64,000 nt of DNA from Dallia pectoralis (Eukaryota > Chordata > Actinopteri > Esociformes > Umbridae), in assembly GCA_029465975.1 (NCBI GenBank), contig CM055730.1, forward strand, positions 7,615,758 through 7,679,757, given 5' to 3'. Shown one piece after another: positions 48,839 through 61,543 of the stretch. Below the pieces are notes generated by a model, which worked only from the letters and a program-made list of their open reading frames with translations, was not told the DNA's origin and ran no database searches. Numbering within the stretch: position 1 is the first letter of the stretch; every line of letters starts with the position of its first letter. The position numbers were made by a program, and so were the translations under genes.

Positions 48839-51777
48839 AGCAGCATACAAGAGATTATGGCACACAGACTTTGTGGCCCTTTGTTTTGGCCATCCAGACC
48901 ATAACACAGCAACCAATGACAAGACATACCCCCACAACTGTAGTTTATTACATACAGTAAACAAGTTAAATATTGTTAGGCAGAACAGATCTTCTAGGAA
49001 CCAGGAATGTGTGACTCATCCACCATGCACTCTTAATCACAATTCTTCAGTTTTCCTGTTCCAGCTGTAATGTGACTAATGTCCTGCTGCGCCCTCCCTG
49101 CTTGTGTCCAGTGTGTTCTTGTAAAACGTTCATCCTGCTAATGTACGTTATACATGGGTACTATTACCCACCAGTCGACAGTCTCGACTCTGCCCCTAGA
49201 TTCTACAGCTTTTCCAGTGACATGAATCTGTGCTGACTTACCTCAGGCAGAACAGCAACAACACAGGCGACACACTGCTTGCCCTGGTTCAGCAGGGCTC
49301 AGACTGACTCAGTTACTCCAGACCGGGTCTGGGCTGGGCCCTGTCTGTTGGCTGTGCTGCCTCGGTACCGAAGGAGCCTCATCCCCTGTAGTCACAGACA
49401 GGAGAGGGGATGTCACTCAGTGGAACCAATCAGAGTGCATAGCACATAAACCACCGGCAGCATTGGAGAGGGGTTGATGAGGGCGGGGGGAGGAGTCTCT
49501 CGATGTGGAGGGGGAGGAACAAGTCTACACAGACCAGCCAATCCATGGCCTCCTGCAGAAAATGTAATGCAAAGACATTCAGGAAGTGGTTTGCTAAGTG
49601 ACACATTTACATTTGCATTAGTGGATCCATAGATCTACAGTACACTCCGTAATCTCGGGTGAAGAATTTTTCTTTGGATTTGAATTTAAACATATATTTG
49701 TGTTTTTTCCTACCATTTGAGAATGCAACACATATTGATTCCCACTGTCTCAGGGAACTAAAAGTTTTTGGTCAAATGATTATACTGTCCAAAAGGACCA
49801 CTCCAGTTTAGTATTTGATCTCATATTCTTGTACCCATTTGTATACATAGCATAACTGCCTAAAGTTTGAGAGCCATTGACACAGTGTTCTCCTGAGTGG
49901 GTATAGTCACAAACAAATGTGGCCCTCCATTTAATTTTAAAGTCCAGCTGTGGTCCCTGAGCTGAGAAGTTGGCCCTCCCCTGAGTTAAGGCATTCACTT
50001 GTTGTTAAGTGACAGTTACTCATTAGTAATATCATCGCATTTTAATACCCATATGATGCTACTTATTTTACCCAGGAGATGGCAGTAGCTCCCAAGGCAG
50101 GAGACAAGATACCGGCTCTCATCAGTCCATTTATTTTGGATTTGCAGAAGTCAATTTCAGCTAGTATCATTAAACTGTCTGTCTAGCTGCAGGGCATTCA
50201 TCTGAATTTAGGAAATGTTCATTTAAAATCGATTTCTTCCTCCATTAAGTGACCCCACACACACACAATTCAGAACCTATTCTTTGCTTGAAACCATAAC
50301 AGAGAATTGCTAAATGCAAAAATATGATGTAGCCTTAAAGAACCTGTAACGCAGTCCCCTCAGGAGAGGAGTCTATAACATGCTGTCACACGTGTGCGCA
50401 CCGCAAGGTTGGTGAAGGTGTGAGGTGAACTAGGAAGACAAACACAGCAGTACCGTTCAAAGCAGATTTATTAAACCTGTAATACAGTAATGGGGAAAAG
50501 GGGCTTAGTGGAACCAAAGCAAATAAATATTCAGAAAGATCCCTGACGTATCTAGACTGCACAAGAACCACTATGCTTGAAGTACAGCAGTATATAGATA
50601 GACAGAGGTTACGGGTGGCATGTAAACCACAGGGTCTCTTTTCCCTGAGACAACTGAAGAAAATGACCAGCACAAACAACTAAACAAAGACAGAATACTT
50701 AAAAGAACAATGCAAAATACACCAAACAAATAACCGGATACACACCCCAAACAGACGTACATACCCAAATAGACCAACACAAACATCTCTTGAACTAAAC
50801 AAAAATGATACGTGTTTGGCAATACACATGTGCTAAAATATGCCTAGTCAATATGTGAAAGTCTGTTTCTCAATGTGTAAGTTGCAAAGCATACGGCACA
50901 AAGTGTCACGTTTAAAAACGTCCCTACAAACCCGTCTAGTCAAACAACTCACAAACACAGAAAACAGTTGGCCTCTTTTAAACAGAGGAGAAACTAATGT
51001 GATTGGCTGATTGGTGAAGGTTGATTAGTGGATGCAGGTGAGAGCTGGTACTGGGTATTAATCGCACTGTGGGCTGTTCAGAACGCCACTTGTGGGAACA
51101 CATGCAGGCGGGGTATTTTAACACACCACCATTTGACAGCACAATGAGGCTGGGGAATGTAACAGAAATGACCCAAAATGAGTTTCAAAATGTTATGGTC
51201 ACAAAATGGTTGCCATTAGACCTAAACCTCAACAGCACTGCTACCGCACAAACTTACAAACCAAGGTCGTTCAGGTCAGAGCTCTCATACATGGAAGACT
51301 AGCCTTGTAACCGCTTTAGCGAAAGGTGCTTTTACAGTTTTCTGCATGCTCTCCTCTAAATAGGGTTCCCGGGGAAACAATGATCAAAAACATGATTCCT
51401 ACCGTCACGTAAATGTCCTGTTTGTCTGTTTGTTCGTTTAGCAGCGTATCGCCATTGTCATCTGACCAGGTTGTCGACTGGTGAGTCATTTTTCCAAAGA
51501 CTCTCTAACATATAAGCGATCAATAAAGCCCTGTGTGTCGTGACCATAACAGATCCACATGTCAATACAGAGGCCATAGAGAGAGGAAGAGGAAGAGGAT
51601 GGCCTTCATCTGAGGAGAGGAATACTACAATCACTGGGATATAAAGGCAGGATACTGTCACATAAGCACACAGGCCTTCATTGGTAATCTCATCTTTCCG
51701 GTTTTCTCGACATATGAATGAGATCTTTCAGAATCTTTCAGAGTTGCCCGGAAGCCTTGTAATTAATGTGACGGTCG
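48839..51777. other. intergenic, one possible unclassified repeat
   Basis: No gene recognised. The block at about 50350-51080 (minus-strand AATAAA near 50470, ending ..GGGTATTAATCGCACTG) has the look of a dispersed non-coding element, but I cannot assign a family. The frame at 51069-51302 has no features that would support it. Confidence 0.3.
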
Positions 51778-53045
51778 GTATATAACAGTAATTATCTATA
51801 TATAACACATTAAACAAGACAAAGTTTTTAATGCAACATCTAGTTAACCCAGAGCCCCCCCCGCATGTAAGTGGTTAGGACTAGAATTTGAGCGGAGAAG
51901 GGTGGTGGGGGAAGCAAAGAGAGCCGAGCTTGGCGGACTGGCATCGCGAAGGGTCAGATTTATTTATTTATTTATTTTTTTTATTTTATTTTTTTATAAA
52001 TGTTTTTTTTTTTTTTTTTTTTTTTTTGCCTGAGGCCCGCTTGTGTTCCTATTCCGACCGCTGATATAACCAGTAATTATCTATATATAACACATTAAAC
52101 AAGACAAAGTTTTTAATGCAACATCTAGTTACGCGGCACCTTGAATAACTTTCCCTCAGTACCCAGAGAAACAATGTCTTTCTCACGCGGCATCTGCTGG
52201 AAAAATGCTCATGGATGAAAAGAAAACATCAACCGGGAGGTTCTCAACGGTCATATTAGGTATTGGATGGGCCTCTTCTCACTCCGTCCGCTGTGAAGCT
52301 CGTTAATTTATCTATTGGTTGATTTGTTTAATTTGTATTTTTGATATGGGACAGCACACAGGACCATCTCCTAGGGCTTGGATCATTCACTGCCCCGAGC
52401 TAGATAATGCCTGACTGCTGGAATTTGAACCTGTTTCGGACTCCATTTCCATCTCCTGTCTTCTCCGTTGCAACCTGACTGGAGATTTTAGGTTATCTTT
52501 ACCTTGCTTCGTTTACATCTCACTGAGCTGGATTTGGATTTCGGGGTCGAAGCCGAGCACCTGAGGAAGCCAGGAGTCAAGTGGGGGGCGGCACCTAGGG
52601 GCTGGTATGTGCTGTACATTTGGTATCAAGGGTTAAGGGTTGCCTGGCGTCGGTACGGGTGGGCTGGGATCTTTGAATCCCTTTAATCAGGAGGGAGGTT
52701 TGTGCGTTGCTTATTCCGGGAGGGGGCGCCGTGCACATCAATTTATGGAAAAACTGGATGCCGCTCAGGTACCCTCTAATGGACCCGGCTTATAAGCCCT
52801 TTACGTTATGGAAAGAGAAGGGAAAAATCGGGAATACAATGTTTTAAAACTTTTCCAGGCGGTAAGGTAGGATTGGAGGGTCCTGGGGGCGACTGCGTGA
52901 AGGATGGTGTTGAGTGATGAGTCGAGCAGGGTTTTTTACTTTTTTAATGCAACATCTAGTTATTGAATAACTTTCCCCAGTACCCAGAGAAACAATGTCT
53001 TTCCCCAGAAATATCATTAACGGTCATATTAGGTATTGTGGGCCC
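51778..53045. repeat. locally rearranged block with three copies of one flank
   Basis: A 64-base sequence (GTAATTATCTATATATAACA to ..CAACATCTAGTTA) occurs at about 51786-51846 and 52069-52131. Its last 20 bases occur again at 52946-52965. Sequence after copy 2 (TGAATAACTTTCC, CAGTACCCAGAGAAACAATG, AACGGTCATATTAGGTATTG) recurs after copy 3. The two intervening segments differ: one ends in A/T-rich and poly(T) DNA (51957-52027), the other is GC-rich (52530-52930) with no recognised identity. Confidence 0.8.
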
Positions 53046-55757
53046 TTGGTAAGGTTAAGTGGACGGGAAATGTATTCAGCACACACCAATACATTCACTG
53101 AGCTAGATAATGTCTAATAACCTGTTGGACTATTATCTCGTAACCTGCTAGATTTTTATCTTACCTACATCTCACAGCTGGTTTAAGCCGCACCCAGGAG
53201 TGTGGGAAGATCTACAGGTCGGCCACAAATGAGCTGTCACAGAAAATGCTTGGATAGGGCCAGTCCGGTAATCTGTGTTTTAGCACCTAAAAGGTCTCTG
53301 GCTGGTATTTAATTTCTGAGGATGCCGCAAACATCTGTTCTGTAGTCCAGTTAGTTAACTGTACTTCATCTGCATAGGATGTCCCCATCCCCCTGATAGT
53401 CGCAGTGAGACAGGCATGCCATAGACGCTAACTTTAATTAAAATGTAGTCCTACCTTTAAAGTATCGTAATAAAACATTAAAGTAAAAGTGATAAGTCAT
53501 CCAGCACTACAGTAAAAGTCTCAGATATATTTGCATAAAAACGTGAAATTGTGAATCATTTAAAATTCCCTCGATTAATAACATAATTAATGGCTTATTT
53601 ATTTGTTTATCTCTGTGATGCTGATGTAAAGTGTCTTTATAAAATACATTAGGTCAATTGATGGATATTGCAGTGACCTTATAGGACATCAGTCAGTGTA
53701 GAATCTTAACTGCTTGTGTGCTTCTATTTCTTTCACGTGAAAGGACAGATAAGACGTACATTTTTTGTCATATGTACTGGTCTCATAGCGGCATTGGGAA
53801 AAACCTCTGCATTTAAATAATTATGAATATGGATGATTGTGTTCGGACAAAAACACAAAAGACTGGTGGCTGGTATTTAGCATTATGGCCTTCAGGGCAA
53901 GCAGGGATAGAGTGCAGGTCAAGGGTCAGAAATCTTTATGATAGGAAACACCATAAAAATAAATATGCAGCTGATGGAGCAGCATAATAATTCATTGCCT
54001 AATTTAAGTCCAATAGCCCAGATATTAACTATTATGGGAAGCAGTTTCAAAGTTTCCCTAAAACTGACGGACAGGGTCACAGGTAGCATCTGTCTGGTAA
54101 AGCAGCAGGGTCAGTCAATTGTTATACATTAAATTATTAACATTAAATATCCCACGTAAGTATTTGGGTTGAATGGTGTCCAGATGTTATATAGGGATCA
54201 TGTCATTTCTCCTGTCTTGGATTTAGGGTGTTAACAACACATGCAAATGAAGAATCTCAGAAGAACACTAACATAATCATTGTTATGCTAACAATGCTAA
54301 CAAAAGCACACGAACAAACCAAAGATAGCCAAGTCAATTATGCTTCCAACGTAGCTAGAGATTTGGAGTCATAGCGACTTGTGCGTTTTTAAGTGTAAGA
54401 ACCTTGCTCAAGTTCCCTGTTCAGTGTGTCTCGCATTTATTCCGGAGTGTTCTCAAAGTTTTCTGAGCTATTGTACACACCAAGCTAGAACTACCCCTAA
54501 CAATAATTGGCCAACTTCAGATAAAGTAGCGGCAGGTGCGGAAATAAGCTGTACATAACTGAGAGATTGCCGTTGTAAACATAACAAAAGAACAATTCGC
54601 CATGCCAAACTAAGGTCATGTACACACAAATAGATACCATGGAGCAAAGTTAAGGCTGCCGATGCATATATGAATGACTTATTGCCAACTACATGATGAA
54701 TAGCGACTAACATATGACACACAAGGGATGCAGGAATTGCACTGTCAACAGAATGTAACAAAACAGTACTTTGACAGTTCATGTTTTCATACTCTCAGTA
54801 ATGTTAGTAATGTTTTGCATAAGTATAATGTACACCTGCCAACGTTTGTTTAATAAAATATTGAATGGGTCTTCTTGCTTTCTCCACCACGACACCCCAT
54901 GGGCTCAGTTGAAGGATGACAAAATCTCGCATAGGTAGGTAGACTCGTTTCATTGAACAGGAAGCTCAGTCGTTTGTTCCATGGTAAGTGGAGTTAGTCA
55001 TGACTTAACCAAACTACTGGTTACTGTACTGCAAGACAGTGACTTGCATAATGTTCGCAGAGGATACACTCTCGTCTTTATGTTGGCACTAACAGAAAAG
55101 CACTGTGAGTTACCAATGAGTCCCAACACTCAAGGTCATGAGTAAAGACTTCAAACACTGCAGTGTGTCCTATTTCTATTATCAGGACCTAGAAACTGAT
55201 TGCATTCGCTCCTTTGTATTCCCTTACATAAATATTTTTGTTTTCCAGACTGGCAGAAAATGAAATAGAGAATAGGCTCCTGGTGGTTTTTTAAAAGCCG
55301 TTTTTTATGAAAATGTTAAGATGCACCCTTTCTAAATATATTAGAGAAAACAGCAGTTCAAGCAAACAGAGTATTTGCTTCAAACAAAATTCTTAGATAT
55401 AATTCAGTAAAACCAGTTTATACTTTGGATTCAATTGGAGGTTTTTTAAGCATTCAAATGTAATATTCCTCAGGAATCAATTCAGTTGTGAAATACATAC
55501 ACATATTGCTTCTGTTTGATAACACAGAAGTAGACAACAAGGTAGGTAGGCAGGTAAATGCCTTTGTTTGTCAAGGTCATCACAGTCTGTGTTGTCAAAA
55601 TGTAGACCTTTAAACATTTGGCCGGCCTCTTAATCTCCCAATTCAAACCATATGACACAAGCATTTCTGAAGGAAACAACCGTGCTTTATTCCAGGGTGA
55701 CATTGGGACAACAAAGAGAGTGACTTGAGTCCACCTTGACAGTGAGGGACTCCACAC
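53046..55757. other. gene-poor AT-rich interval
   Basis: Nothing recognised. Open frames are short and lack protein features. Confidence 0.35.
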
Positions 55758-55842
55758 TACATAGTCTACATAGTAGGTTATGTAGTGTACATAGTACGTT
55801 ATGTAGTGTACATAGTATGTTATGTAGTGTACATAGTAGGAT
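55758..55842. repeat. 21-bp minisatellite GTGTACATAGTA(C/T)GTTATGTA
   Basis: About four units. TACATAGTA and TATGTAGT give local dyad symmetry. Confidence 0.85.
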
Positions 55843-56865
55843 TTTGATTCAAAACACCATTAGCTTCTTGTGATTTTCCGTAGACTATCTGGAAGTGGTC
55901 TTAGTGGAGAGGGAAAAAAATCCACCACGGTTTCTATTAACAGGTCTAATTACAGATTTGCCAAGTTATCAGGCACTGTTAAAATGCAAAAGCACCGGTC
56001 AAGGGCAGTCACATTGGACGAAGGAGAAGCGAACAAATTAGACCTGGACACACCAGAAAGATGCTAATTTCCCAATCAGTCCTGTCCTCCTGTGAGACAA
56101 GAAAGGCCCTTTGTGAGCTGTCAGGAGGACCATCAATGTGGGTTAGTTTGGTGTTTATGCTCGCATCCTGGCATCTGGTTTGTTTTGCTGAGCCACAGTA
56201 GACAGAATGAGACCCTGTATGTTGTTATTTATTATCCCAGCTAATCACAATAGGACACAGGGTGGTAACCTTTTCAGAATACATTTGAAATGCCACATCT
56301 AAAGTGCACTATGTTAGCATCATAAAGGGCTGGACAAAACCGTAACTGAACCGAGCAAAAAGATCCCTTGGCAACAAGATACTGCCTTTGGACATAAATG
56401 TAATGCTAAATGGCTAACGCTGAATGTTGCATGATGGGTGATTCCCTCGGATTTGAGTATCTATATGCAGTGGTGAAGTAGTGAGCCTTATCCCATAACC
56501 ATAGTTTAATGTGATAGGTTATTATATATGTCTATTCGCGTTACAGTAGATATATAAACACTGCCACAGGTTAACATACTGTACCTTTTTAGGGAGATAA
56601 GAAATATCCCTTAATTTATAGTCGATACATTTCTATGGGTAAACATGTTTTTTGAGGATCTCAAAAGTGTTCCTATAGATCTAGATCTATTATCTGCCCA
56701 CTTCACAACCTACTAATGGATGGTGTTTGTTGCATTAGCTTGTGTGCGTGTGTGTGCGTCTGTGTGTGTGTGCCAGAGTGAGTGGATTTACGAGACCATT
56801 CCCCACTTAAGAACCACTTAACTGCAGACAAAGGGTTAAGGTTAACCCTAACCCTATGTAATGAG
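55843..56865. other. intergenic
   Basis: No gene or element recognised. The right edge contains a GT-rich run (about 56742-56772) and GGTTAACCCTAACCCTATG (about 56841-56860), two telomere-like CCCTAA units. Confidence 0.35.
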
Positions 56866-57812
56866 TTCTCCCTAACTCCCCGTATGTAATTGGTTCTCAC
56901 TAACTCCCCGTATGTAATTGGTTCTCACTAACTCCCCGTATGTAATTGGTTCTCACTAACTCCCCGTATGTAATTGGTTCACACTAACTCCCTGTATGTA
57001 ATTGGTTCTCACTAACTCCCCGTATGTAATTGGTTCTCACTAACTCCCCGTATGTAATTGGTTCTCACTAACTCCCCGTATGTAATTGGTTCTCACTAAC
57101 TCCCCGTATGTAATTGGTTCTCACTAACTCCCCGTATGTAATTGGTTCACACTAACTCCCTGTATGTAATTGGTTCTCACTAACTCCCCGTATGTAATTG
57201 GTTCTCACTAACTCCCCGTATGTAATTGGTTCTCACTAACTCCCCGTATGTAATTGGTTCACACTAACTCCCTGTATGTAATTGGTTCTCACTAACTCCC
57301 CATATGTAATTGGTTCTCACTAACTCCCCGTTTGTAATTGGTTCTCCCTAACTCCCCGTATGTAATTGGTTCTCACTAACTCCCCGTATGTAATTGGTTC
57401 TCACTAACTCCCCGTATGTAATTGGTTCTCACTAACTCCCCGTATGTAATTGGTTCTCACTAACTCCCCGTTTGTAATTGGTTCTCACTAACTCCCCGTA
57501 TGTAATTGGTTCTCACTAACTCCCCGTATGTAATTGGTTCTCACTAACTCCCCGTTTGTAATTGGTTCTCACTAACTCCCGTTTGTAATTGGTTCTCACT
57601 AACTCCCGTTTGTAATTGGTTCTCACTAACTCCCGTATGTAATTGGTTCTCACTAACTCCCCGTTTGTAATTGGTTCTCACTAACTCCCCGTATGTAATT
57701 GGTTCTCACTAACTCCCCGTTTGTAATTGGTTCTCCCTAACTCCCCGTATGTAATTGGTTCTCACTAACTCCCCGTTTGTAATTGGTTCTCACTAACTCC
57801 CTGGTTGTAATA
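56866..57812. repeat. 28-bp minisatellite, about 33 copies
   Basis: The unit is TAACTCCCCGTATGTAATTG plus GTTCTCAC. Variants (TTTGT, CACAC, CCTGT, loss of one C) are scattered, and several multi-unit patterns repeat, which indicates recent block duplication. Every unit contains ATTGG, an inverted CCAAT box. Confidence 0.97.
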
Positions 57813-58616
57813 TGGATAACAGTATATGGGCATATGTCAACCACACCTCCATGATTAGGGTGCCAACAACACCAGCGAAAGTCTGAAATGTCGCTGTTGT
57901 TTGTTGTGCCTGAGCCGAGGAGGTTGGTTCCTGGATCCACAAGGCAACGGTTCGGAAATGAAAATCCAATTCCCATGGATTATCTGTCAAATGTGACAGA
58001 ACGTGAACAGCTAAAGGACCTTCTCATCTGCCAAAATACACCTGATTGGATTTGAACATCCTCAGATACACCATGTGCAAATGCTGTGAGGATAATTTTT
58101 AAATGATGATGTTTTTTTGCACTTAGAATTGGTGTGGTATAACATAGTTAAGGACACACTGATAAATTACTCCAGGTCTTACTAAAGAAATAACACAGGT
58201 GGAGTTGGGCCTTTTGCATGTACTATCTCAAACAGTGAGACCGTTATCAACAGTGGCAGTGGGGGGTAATAGGATGTGCATCTCACGAGACAGGGGTGTA
58301 GTACAAACTATAATAATGAACAAAGTTTAGAAAGACAGATTTGTGCCTTTATATTATGTAGAGGTGACATAACCCACACGATAGGGTTAGGTCTACACAG
58401 CCACATTGACTTGTGACAAAAGCATCTGGTTCACTGGTAGAATCACAGCAGCCAGGCCAAAACACTGACAGGCTATCACACTGATGTTGTTCGAATGCAT
58501 GGTAGTTATAATTAACGGTCATAAAAGTGCTCTGCCAGTGTTAAGTGTGAGTGATAGGTAAGAGATAAAGCAAAGTGAAAGGCAAAAGAAAATGAGGATG
58601 TGAACATTTTAAATAA
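57813..58616. other. intergenic, nothing recognised
   Basis: No supported coding or RNA feature. Confidence 0.35.
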
Positions 58617-58780
58617 ATGCTCCGATTTAGTCACACGCTCCGATTTAGTCACACGCTCCGATTTAGTCACACGCTCCGATTTAGTCACACGCTCCGATTT
58701 AGTCACACGCTCCGATTTAGTCACACGCTCCGATTTAGTCACACGCTCCGATTTAGTGACACGCTCCGATTTAGTCACAG
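58617..58780. repeat. 18-bp minisatellite GCTCCGATTTAGTCACAC, 9 copies
   Basis: Nearly perfect. One unit has GTGAC instead of GTCAC. Being a multiple of three, it gives TRSDLV and TKSERV repeat frames, which are not genes. Confidence 0.96.
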
Positions 58781-59186
58781 ACCATGGAAGTACATTACAT
58801 CAACACCTACTAAAGGACCATGCTTACATGATGATGGCTCAGCCCAAACTAGTGTATCTATAATTGTCAGTATTAGTCTTAAAGAGTTGAAAGCATAATG
58901 GAAAACTGGATAGACTAAAATAACTTTAATTACAAAAGTGTTTAAAAATATTGAAGAGGTAAAGTATATCCACGATGGCTGTAATGGATTTGTAATGGAC
59001 TTTTAAACAAGACTGAAAACAAGAGAATAAAAATTACATAATAAGATATTTTTGGGCTGGACTCCATGTGATTTTGAAATATTTATGGCGTCACAGTCGG
59101 ACCGACTGCAGAAAAAAGCAGCCGGATATAAAGAGACACAAAAAATGCCCCTTCAGAGGCCTCTTCAACTTCAACTGTAAACATGA

Positions 59187-60208
59187 TTTATTTATTCACC
59201 AGAGTAATATAACGTTCAAAGGACTTACAGTGAGCTCACACTAGCATGAATAACAGTAAAGTAAAAAAGTTAACAAAAATAAACTTTAGAACCACCACCA
59301 ACTGTACAGAAAATATGTTGTATTATTGTCATTAGTAACAGCAAATTAAAAGTGAGTCTTAGATAAACATTCACAATATCTACACTCAGTAAAAAAGAAA
59401 AATGTGTGAAGTACTAATATAAGCCCAACTTTATATATTGTGTCTCTGAATTTGAACGACGTCACCACCTCATTTAGTGATTTGCAATGGAAACAGGCCA
59501 CTAAAGCTCAGAATAATAGCCATTAGCCGCTAAACCAATCCTATATAGCATCCCAACCGGTTAGCAGGAAGTGGCCATAAAAGCATAAGCACTATGCATC
59601 TTGGGGGTTTCATTACTACACATCTCAACACCAGGAAGTAAACGGAACTGGTTGTCACTTCATACATGTAGGTTCCCAATCCTCCCACAGTAATAAAATC
59701 CTATCAAAACATGGACCCGTATGTTTGCTCTGTGTAATTAAAAAGTTAGTATTCTTGACTATAAGCATGTTGTCTGTATATAATTGGATCGAGGGGAGGC
59801 ACACTCGATATAGGTTCCAGATTAAAAAAAAGCCCTTTAAACATACTGATGTTGCTAAAGGACTCTGAGGCACAATTGATTGTTAGATAAAACTGAGCTG
59901 CAACTTCTGTTCGACATTATTTGTATTTAGATAAAATGACATTCTTTCAATGCTGAGGGAAAAAACTAAATTCTTCACAATGCATATTTACATATGTATA
60001 CAATTCGGAAACACACACCCCCGCCCAAAAAAGAAAAACCCTGAATGGAATGCCCCGGCAAACACACTAAAAGCCAGGGAAACACTGCGGTTAACATACA
60101 GCACCAGTTAGCCGGAGGGCTGAGACGCGCAGTGGATTGTCGTCTATTCTCCCTGAGCTCATTCCGGGACATCAGTGTTCCAGGGCGGGTCGATAACAGG
60201 AAGTCTGC
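59187..60208 (-). terminator. tspan15: probable TSPAN15 3' UTR and polyadenylation signal
   Basis: TTTATTTATT at 59187-59196 is two overlapping AATAAA signals on the minus strand, about 1.0 kb after the TSPAN15 stop codon. No competing coding sequence lies between. The signal choice is an inference. Confidence 0.4.
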
Positions 60209-61543
60209 TCAGTCGATCTCAGGCATGCATCGGCAACATTTCGCCATCCGGCCCTGCGTCTTGGTTTCCCTGAATCCGCCGTTGTCTCCGGCCTCCAGCA
60301 GTCCGTCCTGGTAGTTACCGTACTCGGCGATGGCATCCTCCACCCGCGTGATGTACAGCCAGCTAAAGACCACACCGAATAACTACAAAATAAAAGCCCA
60401 TTTACACAGTCAGGGATGGGAAGTAGGGTATTGAACTATGTATGGTCTTGGTATGAATGGTGCTTTAACTAATATTAGCTAACTTTTCTAACCATACACC
60501 TGTATACAGCAGAGACCGTGGCATTGGATCTGAAGTGCATTTCAGACCATTTAATTTTCTACTGGAGGTTAGCAATAAATATTTGTTCAGGGTTTTTCCC
60601 CTGATAGACATTATCCCAAACCCTTCAAAAGCTGTCTGAAGCACTTTCAATCGACATCTTGAACTTGCAAAGTATAACTCCAATGAGCCACATCTAGGCT
60701 TCCAAAGCCATCCATTGCTGGTGCTAGGGCAGAAGCAGACTGAGCCATGACTAGGCTGTCATAGCCATTGCTGATGCTAGGGCAAAAGCAGACTGAGCCA
60801 TGACTAGGCTGCCATAGCCATTGCTGGTGCTAGGGCAAAAGCAGACTGAGCCATGACTAGGCTGCCATAGCCATTGCTGGTGCTAGGGCAAAAGCAGACT
60901 GAGCCATGACTAGGCTGCCATAGCCATTGCTGATACTAGGGTAAAAGCAGACTGAGCCATGACATGATTTTGTGTGTGATGAAATGCACGATAGAATCTG
61001 ACAAAATATATAATTTGTGCTATGGGTCAGAACACATTCCTTGTATGTGTAAACAAACTTGGCAATAAACCTGATTCTGATTCTGGGTAATAGGATACAT
61101 TCAGCAACATTTGTTGATTTCCTAAATCACGCAGATGTCCTTAAAAACAAGACTATTGTAAATCATGTGGACATCACGATTTAAATAATTACTTGTGTAA
61201 TGTTGGTGAATCTCAGATATCAGGCTGAGGTGAGAGGTAACTTACCTGGGGGAATAAAATGCCAAACAACAACGCAGCCATTGTCTTATAGTTGTCCATC
61301 AACCAGATGAAAACAGCATCAGTACAGCCTCTAATGTAGATGGTGTCCTGCAAATCTAGCCTCTAAGACACAAGGGACAGCGATTTATTGGCAGGCCTTT
61401 GTGCATTAAAAAGCAAATATAAAAATGTTCACTTAGATTTTCCATATAGAACAACCAATTACAACATTTTGAAAGTGAAATAAAAATCTTACTTCTCTAT
61501 AAAGGACTTTATATCCACATAGTGTGTTGGCAACTTCAAACGG
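60209..61543 (-). CDS. tspan15: TSPAN15 C-terminal exons (partial gene, 5' part outside window)
   Basis: Three exons in gene order: 61493-61543, 61246-61362 and 60209-60382, all phase 0, 113 residues. They encode the end of the large extracellular loop (ANTLCGYKVLYRE and TIYIRGCTDAVFIWLMDNY), the fourth membrane helix (MAALLFGILFPQ through LFGVVFSWLYITRVEDA) and a cytosolic tail with a palmitoylation-type CCRC. Human TSPAN15 has ..NTMCGYK.., ..VIYVRGCTNAVIIWFMDNY.. and ..LYITRVED.. in the same places. TSPAN15 is a TspanC8 tetraspanin that escorts ADAM10 and sets its substrate choice. The upstream exon with the CCG and PYTCC motifs is not found up to 64000, so the intron preceding 61543 runs out of the window. 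Confidence 0.9.
60692..60965 (-). repeat. 53-bp minisatellite in the last TSPAN15 intron
   Basis: About five units of GCTAGGGCAAAAGCAGACTG, then AGCCATGACTAGGCTGCCAT and AGCCATTGCTGGT. Confidence 0.93.
61000..61086 (+). mobile_element. LINE 3' tail in TSPAN15 intron
   Basis: AAACTTGGCAATAAACCTGA followed by TTCTGATTCTGG is a common fish Rex1/L2-type 3' terminus with a GATTCT tail. It immediately follows the 53-bp array. Confidence 0.55.

Noticed and set aside
52504..52686. 60-codon ORF in the GC-rich insert
   Set aside because: No recognisable protein motif, short, and inside a rearranged non-coding block.
56841..56860. Interstitial telomere
   Set aside because: There are only two CCCTAA units, too few to call a telomeric array. 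It is mentioned only as an array edge.
56866..57812. CRISPR-like regular repeat array (also 58617-58780 and 44223-45357)
   Set aside because: Units are head-to-tail with no unique spacers, and the genome is vertebrate. These are minisatellites.
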